From assembly GCA_004297935.1 (NCBI GenBank), contig SCRE01000005.1, positions 1 through 64,000 on the forward strand: 64,000 bases of DNA, in the 5' to 3' direction. The notes beneath the pieces were generated by a model, which was given only the letters and a program-made list of their open reading frames with translations, made no database searches and had not been told where the DNA came from. Source of the stretch: Microbacteriaceae bacterium (GTDB lineage Bacteria > Actinomycetota > Actinomycetes > Actinomycetales > Microbacteriaceae). Shown piece after piece: positions 43,603 to 50,547 of the stretch (positions within the stretch are counted from its first letter, which is position 1; each line of letters opens with the position of its first letter). A program made the translations under genes and the position numbers.

Positions 43603-44688
43603 ATGAGCGACACCACGTCCTTGCATCAAGGGAGTCGCCTACTTAAGCGCATTGCCGCATTCGCCTGCATGGCGGTGCTCGTGACCGGGATGGCGGCTTG
43701 CTCGTCGCGTACCGGTGATTCCGGCTCCACAGGCTCCACCGCCGGAAAAAAAGTGGCTCACATCGCCGTCGTCACCCCGGCAACGGAGGCCGATCATGGC
43801 TGGAACCAGCAGGGCCTAGCCGCTGCTGAAGGCACGGCCAAGAATCTCGGCCTGAAGTTGATGACCGACACGAACGTCGGCTACGACAACACGCAGACGA
43901 TCCTGACCCAAGTGGCCAAGAAGGGCAACCAGTTGGTGATCGCCTGGGCAAGCGGCTTCACTACGGCCGCGGCGAGGGCCGCGACCGCAACCGGTGTCCC
44001 GATCCTCGTGGTCGACAACCCGAGCGCGGCGATCCCCGGCAAGGTCGGCGTCGTGACCTTCGAGGCACAGCAGGGCGCCTACCTGGCCGGTATTGCGGCC
44101 GCCATGACCACGAAGTCGAAGATCGTGGGTGTCGTGGTCTCGGCAGACGATATCAACTGGTTCAACATGTCGGGTGGCTTCATCCAGGGTGTCCGCAGCA
44201 TCGACCCGAGCATCAAGATCGTGATGGCCTACATCGGAGCCGCCTCCTACGACGACTCGGCGGGCGGCAAGAAGGTGGCCAACCAGGTCATTGCGGCCGG
44301 TGCCGACGTCGTATTCGGGATGGGCGACGGCTCGACCGTCGGGTACATTGCTGCGGTCGAGAGTGCACCGAATCCGGTGAAGTACATCGCGGACATCGGC
44401 GACGTCACCGACCTCTTGAAAGACCCGAACACCATGCTCACCTCGGTGCGCTGGAACATGGAGGGATCCTTCACCGCGGCGGTCAAGGCGGTTGAGGATG
44501 GCTCGTTCGGCAAGAAGCCGTTCACCCTCACCCTCGCCAACGGCGGCCTCTCGCTCCAGGACACGCCGAACCTCACGCCTGAAATCAAGACGGCAGTGGA
44601 CAAGGCTAAGAAAGGCATAATCGACGGATCGATCACGGTGAAGCCGTCGACGACCAAGGCGGCCGTCACCGCGCTGCTCAACCAATAG
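43603..44688 (+). CDS. BMP-family ABC transporter substrate-binding lipoprotein (candidate vitamin B6 binding protein)
   Basis: 361 aa from ATG 43603 with AAGGGGAG upstream; the track start is 23 codons earlier. Signal peptide and lipobox end at 'LVTGMAACSS'. The BMP/PnrA fold shows in 'KVAHIAVVTPATEADHGWNQQGLAAAEG', 'VIAWASGFTTAA', 'AAGADVVFGMGDGSTVGYIAAVE' and 'YIADIGDVTDLLKD'. Known family ligands are nucleosides and related small heterocycles. Here the gene and its three transporter partners sit inside a B6-degradation island directly before PPAT, so pyridoxine or pyridoxamine is the likely ligand. Confidence 0.85.
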   Translation: MSDTTSLHQGSRLLKRIAAFACMAVLVTGMAACSSRTGDSGSTGSTAGKKVAHIAVVTPATEADHGWNQQGLAAAEGTAKNLGLKLMTDTNVGYDNTQTILTQVAKKGNQLVIAWASGFTTAAARAATATGVPILVVDNPSAAIPGKVGVVTFEAQQGAYLAGIAAAMTTKSKIVGVVVSADDINWFNMSGGFIQGVRSIDPSIKIVMAYIGAASYDDSAGGKKVANQVIAAGADVVFGMGDGSTVGYIAAVESAPNPVKYIADIGDVTDLLKDPNTMLTSVRWNMEGSFTAAVKAVEDGSFGKKPFTLTLANGGLSLQDTPNLTPEIKTAVDKAKKGIIDGSITVKPSTTKAAVTALLNQ

Positions 44689-44727
44689 AAGGCACGGGAT
44701 CCCCGGTCGAAGGGCCGGAGGGTGCCC

Positions 44728-44767
44728 GGTGGACCGGGCCGCCGAGGAATGGGTGGCCCGGTCCACC
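44728..44767 (+). terminator. Strong stem-loop between binding-protein and ATPase genes
   Basis: A perfect 13-bp inverted repeat: GGTGGACCGGGCC and its complement, 14-nt loop, no T run. Placed 40 bp after the binding-protein stop and 48 bp before the ATPase start. Such stems commonly stop part of the transcription or protect upstream mRNA, so that binding protein is made in excess. Confidence 0.75.
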
Positions 44768-44814
44768 GAACGCGGCACTGTTGACCCTGCGATCGATCAG
44801 AACGGAGAAGTTCG

Positions 44815-46419
44815 GTGACTAGCGCCGTCGATGCGGGCGTGATCTCGCTCAAGCACATCACGAAGACATTTCCCGGGGTCGTCGCGAACGATGATGTGTC
44901 GCTCGACATCATCAGCGGGCAGGTGCACTGCCTCCTTGGTGAGAACGGCGCTGGCAAGTCGACGCTCATCAGCATCCTCGCCGGCATGCAACAGCCAGAC
45001 TCCGGCACGATCGAGATCGACGGAAACCCTCTGCATCTTGGCTCCCCGAAGGCTGCGAAAAGCCAGGGTATCGGCGTGGTCTACCAGCATTCGACTCTCG
45101 TTCCGACTTTGTCAATCATCGAGAACCTGATGTTGGGGGAATCCGGGTTCCTGCTCAACGAGAAACGCGCGATCGCCCGCCTCGAGGAGCTCTCGGACTT
45201 GCTCGGAGCCTCGATCGAGCCTTATTCCCGCACCAGTGAGCTCGGTCTCGGCCAGCAACAGCAGGTGGAGATCGCGAAGGCGATGTGGACTGGTTCTCGG
45301 CTCCTCATCCTCGATGAACCGACCTCGATGCTGACACCGCGGGCCATCGAGGCTCTGGCTGAGAACGTCGCGCGGTTGAAGGACCGCGGGCTGGCTGTGG
45401 TGTTCATCACCCATAAGCTCCGCGAGGCCTACGCGATGGGTGACTGCATCACCGTCCTGCGCTCCGGGAAGAACGTGCTTCACCTCTCTCCGGAGGACAT
45501 GGCCGGACAATCGGAGAGTCAAGTCCAAGACACGGTGTTGAGGGCGATGTTCGGGGGGGACCTCGCCGCAGCGGGAGGCAAAGGAGCCGCATCCGACCTG
45601 GCTGGTGCGAACGAGCGCACCCGCGAAAGCGTGGCCGTCGACAACCGGAGCATGCCTATCAGGCTGCAGTTGGACGGGATCTCGACCGTGGGCAAGACGA
45701 TGGATGTCGTCGTGACAGACGTGACGCTCTCGATCCACGAGGGAGAGATTCTCGGCATAGCCGGCATCGATGGTCACGGGCAGACCGGGCTCGCCGAGGT
45801 CGTCGCGGGTCAGCGGCCGGCCAGTGCGGGCAGCGTGTTGCTCGACGGTGCTGACGTGACCAAAAAGGGCGTCCGGGACAGGCAGGCTCTCGGCTTGCGG
45901 TATGCCTCCGACGATCGCCTTCACGAGGGCACGGTGGCAGGACTCAGTGTGGCCGTGAACCTCATGCTCAAACGCATCGGTGAGGCGCCATTCTGGCGCT
46001 GGGGGTACACGAACAGGGTTGCCATCGACGCTGAGGCTCGGCAGCTTGTCGACGAATACGAGGTGCGAACACCAAGCCTGACCACGCGCGTCGGTGCGCT
46101 GTCAGGTGGCAACATCCAGAAGGTCGTTCTCGCCCGCGAGCTCAAGGGGGATGCACGTGTCCTCGTGGTCAACAAACCCACCTACGGCTTGGACCTCAAG
46201 ACCGTCCAGTTGGTGCACGAGCTTGTGACCGATTTCGCTGAGCGGGGAGGCTCCGTGCTGCTTCTATCGAACGAGCTCGACGAGCTGATCGTGCTGGCGC
46301 ATCGCATCGGCGTCATCTCCCACGGTCGCATCCTGGGGACCGTGGAGAACAGGGACGCAGATACGGCGGCGAAAGTCGGGCAATTGATGATCGGTGGTGG
46401 TGACCGTGGCGGCGAATGA
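44815..46419 (+). CDS. ABC transporter ATP-binding protein, tandem-domain (BMP/sugar type)
   Basis: 534 aa with two nucleotide-binding domains. The first is complete (Walker A 'LLGENGAGKSTLISILAG', signature 'SELGLGQQQQVEIAKAM', Walker B 'LLILDEPTSMLTP', 'VVFITHKLREA'). The second has 'GIAGIDGHGQTGLAEVVAG' in place of a standard Walker A, 'ALSGGNIQKVVLARELKGDARVLVVNKPTYGLDLKT'; the usual Walker B Asp-Glu is replaced by Asn-Lys, a degenerate site often seen in this RbsA/YufO-like group. GTG start after GGAGAAG. Confidence 0.88.
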   Translation: MTSAVDAGVISLKHITKTFPGVVANDDVSLDIISGQVHCLLGENGAGKSTLISILAGMQQPDSGTIEIDGNPLHLGSPKAAKSQGIGVVYQHSTLVPTLSIIENLMLGESGFLLNEKRAIARLEELSDLLGASIEPYSRTSELGLGQQQQVEIAKAMWTGSRLLILDEPTSMLTPRAIEALAENVARLKDRGLAVVFITHKLREAYAMGDCITVLRSGKNVLHLSPEDMAGQSESQVQDTVLRAMFGGDLAAAGGKGAASDLAGANERTRESVAVDNRSMPIRLQLDGISTVGKTMDVVVTDVTLSIHEGEILGIAGIDGHGQTGLAEVVAGQRPASAGSVLLDGADVTKKGVRDRQALGLRYASDDRLHEGTVAGLSVAVNLMLKRIGEAPFWRWGYTNRVAIDAEARQLVDEYEVRTPSLTTRVGALSGGNIQKVVLARELKGDARVLVVNKPTYGLDLKTVQLVHELVTDFAERGGSVLLLSNELDELIVLAHRIGVISHGRILGTVENRDADTAAKVGQLMIGGGDRGGE

Positions 46420-47524
46420 CCGATCGCGGCTGCAACGCGGCACCGGCATCGTCGTTCGTTCGGTGCTGCCAGTCGTTTTCGCGCTCATCGTCGGGGCGAT
46501 CATCCTCTGGGCGCTGGGCAAGAATCCGTTGACTTTCTACGGCGACATCGTGGAGAACGGGCTCGCCGACGGCAACTGGCAGAGCAGCATGGTGCTCATG
46601 TCGCCGCTCTTGATCATCGGCATCGCGCTCATCGTCGTGTTCCGGGGCCAGCTCTGGAACCTGGGATACGACGGCCAATATCTTCTCGGCGCGGTTTTCG
46701 CTGCTGGATTCGGGCCGGCCCTGACCCAGCAGCTGCCGCTCTTCCTCGCCTACATCGTGCTCAGCGTGGGTGCGATCGCCGTCGGTGCGATCTGGACGCT
46801 CATTCCCGCCTGGCTGAAGGCGCGTTACGGAACGAACGAGATCATCACGACCCTGGTGATGTCGACGATCGGCATCGGCATCGCGAACATGCTCATCAAG
46901 GGGATGTTCCAGGACCCCAAGGTGGTGACGCCACAGACGGCGGCGGTCCCGGTCGACTCCATGCTGCCGTTCATCCCGGGAACGCAGGTGAACATCGGGT
47001 TCATCGTCGCCATCGTCGTCGCGCTGGCGTTCCATGTGATCCTGACCCGCACTTCGTTCGGCCTGCGTCTGGATGTCTTCGGTTCGAACCCCAAGGCGGC
47101 GCGGCACGTCGGAATCAATTCACGATGGATGGTCGTCGTGCTCTTCCTCATCAGCGGCGGACTGATCGGCCTGGCGGCCTCGATGGACATGCTCGGGCAG
47201 TGGGGCTATCTTCGCGCCAACTGGAACCCTTCCTACGGCAACGAGATCCTGCCGTTCGTCTTCTTGGCTCGGCTCAGCCCGCTAGCCTCGATTCCGTTCA
47301 TCGCTTTCTACTCCGTGTTCGCCACCGGCGCGACGATTGCATCACAGCAAGCCGGCCTGTCGGTGGACTTCCTGATGGTCATCGTCGCGCTTGTCCTGGT
47401 CTTCATGACGATCACCGAGTACGTAGGAACCAAGCGTGACCTCGGCCAGAGCTATCTGCCGGACGAGTTGAAGGACGCCATTCGGAAACCGTTCGCCTCA
47501 TTCGCAGAAAGGGGCGCGTCGTGA
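46394..47524 (+). CDS. BMP-type ABC transporter permease 1
   Basis: 376 aa, about ten hydrophobic segments; 'GQLWNLGYDGQYLLGAVFAAGFG' and 'LRLDVFGSNPKAARHVGINSRW' are typical of the YufP/BmpB-like branch of the BPD_transp_2 family. Overlaps the end of the ATPase gene by about 26 bp; GTG 46406 is an alternative start. Forms the channel with the next permease. Confidence 0.88.
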   Translation: MVVTVAANDRSRLQRGTGIVVRSVLPVVFALIVGAIILWALGKNPLTFYGDIVENGLADGNWQSSMVLMSPLLIIGIALIVVFRGQLWNLGYDGQYLLGAVFAAGFGPALTQQLPLFLAYIVLSVGAIAVGAIWTLIPAWLKARYGTNEIITTLVMSTIGIGIANMLIKGMFQDPKVVTPQTAAVPVDSMLPFIPGTQVNIGFIVAIVVALAFHVILTRTSFGLRLDVFGSNPKAARHVGINSRWMVVVLFLISGGLIGLAASMDMLGQWGYLRANWNPSYGNEILPFVFLARLSPLASIPFIAFYSVFATGATIASQQAGLSVDFLMVIVALVLVFMTITEYVGTKRDLGQSYLPDELKDAIRKPFASFAERGAS

Positions 47525-48456
47525 GTGATCTGCTGACCCCGGCGTTCCTCGCCACGTTCGTCATCGGCTGCATCATGGGGGCGATGCCGCTGATGATCGC
47601 GGCCGTCGGTGAGACCATCGGGGAGGCGGCCGGGGTGCTGAACCTCGGTATCGAGGGCATGATGCTGGTCGGCGCCTACGTCGGATATGTCGTCGCGCTC
47701 GGTACGCATTCGCTCTGGGCGGGCATGTTGGGTGGTGCCATCGCCGGCGCCGTCTTCTCCCTCGTGATGCTGGTACTCAACGTCTGGTTGGGGCTCAACC
47801 AGATCGTTCTCGGCATTGCTATCACGCTCGCCGGCACCGGGATCACGAGCGTTCTCTACTACGAGCTGTACGGCACCAAGACGCCGCGAGTAGCAGATGC
47901 CTTCGATTGGCAGATTCCAGGTCTGTCGAAGATTCCCGTCGTCGGACCCTCGATCTTCAGCCAGTCACCTATCTTCTGGGTCTGCATCGTGCTTGTCGTC
48001 ATCGTCGCATGGGCGTTGAAGAAGACCAATTGGAGTCTCAGCATCCGGGCCGCCGGACAGATGCCGTCATCGCTTGACGCGGCGGGTGGCAGCGTGATGC
48101 GTACTCGGTCACAGGCCGTATTGATCGGTGGAACCTTTGCGGGATTGGGTGGCGCCTACCTTTCGCTGATCGCGACAGGAGCGTTCACCCCGGTGATCAC
48201 GAACGGCATCGGGTTCGTCGCGATCATCGTGACGATGGTGACGAACGGGAGGATCATCTGGGTAGCGGCGATGTCGCTCCTCTTCGGCCTCTCTGTATCT
48301 GTGGGGACGGTTCTGCAGTTGACCAGTCTCAACATCCCCACGGACATCATCGGGATGCTGCCCTATGTCGTGGTGATGGTCGTCCTGATGATCTTCGCCC
48401 GGAGCGTTTACATCTCGCCGGCGCTGGCCGCGCCCTACACGAGAGGCGCGCGCTAG
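47521..48456 (+). CDS. BMP-type ABC transporter permease 2
   Basis: 311 aa, eight to nine transmembrane segments. The family loop 'VGETIGEAAGVLNLGIEGMMLVGAYVGYVVAL' and 'GLGGAYLSLIATGAFTPVITNGIGFVAIIVTMV' identify the YufQ-like partner permease. GTGA overlap with permease 1. Together with the ATPase and binding lipoprotein it makes a full importer. Confidence 0.88.
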   Translation: MSDLLTPAFLATFVIGCIMGAMPLMIAAVGETIGEAAGVLNLGIEGMMLVGAYVGYVVALGTHSLWAGMLGGAIAGAVFSLVMLVLNVWLGLNQIVLGIAITLAGTGITSVLYYELYGTKTPRVADAFDWQIPGLSKIPVVGPSIFSQSPIFWVCIVLVVIVAWALKKTNWSLSIRAAGQMPSSLDAAGGSVMRTRSQAVLIGGTFAGLGGAYLSLIATGAFTPVITNGIGFVAIIVTMVTNGRIIWVAAMSLLFGLSVSVGTVLQLTSLNIPTDIIGMLPYVVVMVVLMIFARSVYISPALAAPYTRGAR

Positions 48457-48493
48457 GCAGCGCGCACCGCAACCCGACAGAAGGGAACATCCA

Positions 48494-49651
48494 ATGACTC
48501 AGCCCGACTTCACGCTCTCCGCGGGGCCGACGATGGCGACGTCACGAACGCTGGCTGCGCTCGGCAGTCCCATCACCTACCACTACGATCCCGACTTCCT
48601 GGCGGCATTCCGTCGTACGCAGGAGAAGGTAGCGCAGATCTTCCGCACTGCGAATGACATCGTGCTCATGCAGGGCGAGGCCATCGTTGCGCTGGAGGGC
48701 GCCGCGCGTTCGCTCACGCGCCCGGGTATGCCAGTGCTCAACCTCGTACAGGGTGTATTCGGCAAGGGCATGGGCTATTGGCTGAAGGAGTACGGCGCTA
48801 TCCTGCACGAGATCGAGGTGGGCTACGACGACGCGGTCTCGCCTGAGTCGGTAGATGCCTACTTGACGGAGCATCCGGAGATCGAATTGCTCACCGTCGT
48901 TGCTTCCGAGACTCCCTCGGGGACGATTTCGGATATGTCCGCGATCGGGCCGATCGCGAAGCGTCACGGCGTGCTCACCCTGGTGGACACCGTGTCCGGG
49001 GTGGGCGGTATGGAATTTGAGACGGACTCCTGGGATCTCGACGTGTGTGTGGCTGGAGCCCAGAAGTGCTTGGGAGGGCCTCCCGGAGTCGCCCTAGTGA
49101 GTGTGAGCACGGCCGCTTGGGAGTCTATCCTCAGCAACCCGGCCGCTCCGCGCGCCTCGTACCTCTCGCTCATCGACTGGAAGGAGAAGTGGCTGGAGGG
49201 CGGTGCCTTCCCGTACACGCCCTCCGTTTCGGACATGCACGGCCTCGAGTCGGTGTGCGACCAGCTCCTGGAAGAGGGGCTTGAGAACTCCATAGCGCGG
49301 CACGACGCCTCGGCACGGGTGACGCGGGCCGGAGTCCTTGCAATGGGGCTCCAGCTGTGGCCGGTCTCCGAATCGATCGCAGCGAATTGTGTCACCTCGG
49401 TGCGGTTGCCGGAGGAAGTGGATCATCTGGAATTGCGCACGCATATCCGCTCCCGGTATGGCGTAATGCTCTCGAGCGGCCAAGGAGCCGGTAACTTGAT
49501 GAGAATCGCGCACATGGGTCCCACCGCTCAGGGGATGTACCCTATCGTCGGACTATCCGCACTCGGTCGTGGACTCGCAGACTTCAAACAGCCTGTCGAT
49601 ATCGGTGCCGGTGTCGCGGCGGCCCTTGAGGTTCTGAGTTCGCAGAAATGA
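48494..49651 (+). CDS. Pyridoxamine-pyruvate aminotransferase (PPAT)
   Basis: 385-aa class V aminotransferase-fold enzyme. It reads 'FTLSAGPTMATSRTLAALGSPITYHYDPDFLAAF', 'VVASETPSGTISDMSAIGPIAKRHG', 'LDVCVAGAQKCLGGPPG' (catalytic Lys) and 'GNLMRIAHMGPTAQGMYPIVGLSALG'. These stretches closely recall M. loti PPAT, which converts pyridoxamine + pyruvate to pyridoxal + L-alanine and uses pyridoxamine as substrate rather than bound PLP. It follows the importer genes by 37 bp, giving uptake and first step in one operon. An alanine-glyoxylate-type aminotransferase is the alternative. Confidence 0.85.
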   Translation: MTQPDFTLSAGPTMATSRTLAALGSPITYHYDPDFLAAFRRTQEKVAQIFRTANDIVLMQGEAIVALEGAARSLTRPGMPVLNLVQGVFGKGMGYWLKEYGAILHEIEVGYDDAVSPESVDAYLTEHPEIELLTVVASETPSGTISDMSAIGPIAKRHGVLTLVDTVSGVGGMEFETDSWDLDVCVAGAQKCLGGPPGVALVSVSTAAWESILSNPAAPRASYLSLIDWKEKWLEGGAFPYTPSVSDMHGLESVCDQLLEEGLENSIARHDASARVTRAGVLAMGLQLWPVSESIAANCVTSVRLPEEVDHLELRTHIRSRYGVMLSSGQGAGNLMRIAHMGPTAQGMYPIVGLSALGRGLADFKQPVDIGAGVAAALEVLSSQK

Positions 49652-49704
49652 GGTGTGCCGTGACCGCAACAGGCTGGCGAGCACCCACGAGGAAGGGATG
49701 AGCA

Positions 49705-50460
49705 GTGGCCGCGCAGCGCACGAAAGGTGTTGATAGTGCTCGTCGTGCGCTGCAGATCCTTCTGCAGTTCAGCGAGAGCAAACCAGAGCTGAGCGTCGAC
49801 GAACTGCTTGAGCTCCACGATATTTCGCTACCCAGCGTCTATCGTTATCTTTCCTTGTTGAGGGAGATGCAGCTCATCGAGGAGCGGAGCAAAGGCACGT
49901 TTGTTTTGTCGCCACAAATTCTGAAGCTCGCCAGGGCGGCGGAACTTACGCTCGACTACCGTGCTCAAGTGCAGCCGCTTCTGAACCGTCTCACCGATCA
50001 AACCGGCGAGACGTCGCTCTATCTGCGCCGAATCAACAATGCTGCAGTTTGCCAAGCGATCTCGGAGACCGATCACGCGATCAGCATTTCATTCCGCCCG
50101 GGCCATGTCATGGCACTGCATGCGGGTGCGGGCGCCAAGATGCTGCTCTCCGACTACGCGGCGGCGAAACGCGAGCAGTACCTCGATCGGTGTATTCCAC
50201 CTCTTACCAAGAGGGCACGGGAAAGGCTGACGAGGGAGCTTGAAGGTATCCGCTCTGCCGGCTTTGCCGAGAGTCACGGCGAAGTCGACAATGGAGTGTG
50301 GGCGTGCGCGGCTCCCGTGCAATTCGGAGGCGAAATGGTAGGCGTGATCTCCGTCGTCGCCCCGGTTTATCGTACTGACGATGGAAAGCGCGAGGTGATC
50401 GCCCAGCGTGTCAGGGACACCGCGGCCGAGATGGCGCGTGCGATCGAGCTTGGTCACTGA
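49705..50460 (+). CDS. IclR-family transcriptional regulator
   Basis: 251 aa. N-terminal winged HTH ('VDSARRALQILLQFSESKPELSVDELLELHDISLPSVYRYLSLLREMQLIEE') and a C-terminal IclR effector domain ('ETSLYLRRINNAAVCQAI', 'LHAGAGAKMLLSDYA'). GTG start after GGAAGGG. The only regulator in the B6 island and last gene of the importer-PPAT unit, so it is the natural candidate to control both operons, probably in response to a pathway metabolite. Confidence 0.92.
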   Translation: MAAQRTKGVDSARRALQILLQFSESKPELSVDELLELHDISLPSVYRYLSLLREMQLIEERSKGTFVLSPQILKLARAAELTLDYRAQVQPLLNRLTDQTGETSLYLRRINNAAVCQAISETDHAISISFRPGHVMALHAGAGAKMLLSDYAAAKREQYLDRCIPPLTKRARERLTRELEGIRSAGFAESHGEVDNGVWACAAPVQFGGEMVGVISVVAPVYRTDDGKREVIAQRVRDTAAEMARAIELGH

Positions 50461-50547
50461 CACAGCCCGTGCATCAGCCTCCGAAGCTGTCGTTTCGCTC
50501 CCCCAGAACGGGTCAAGCAGTGTTCGTAGCGCGATAGGGGTCGTAGG

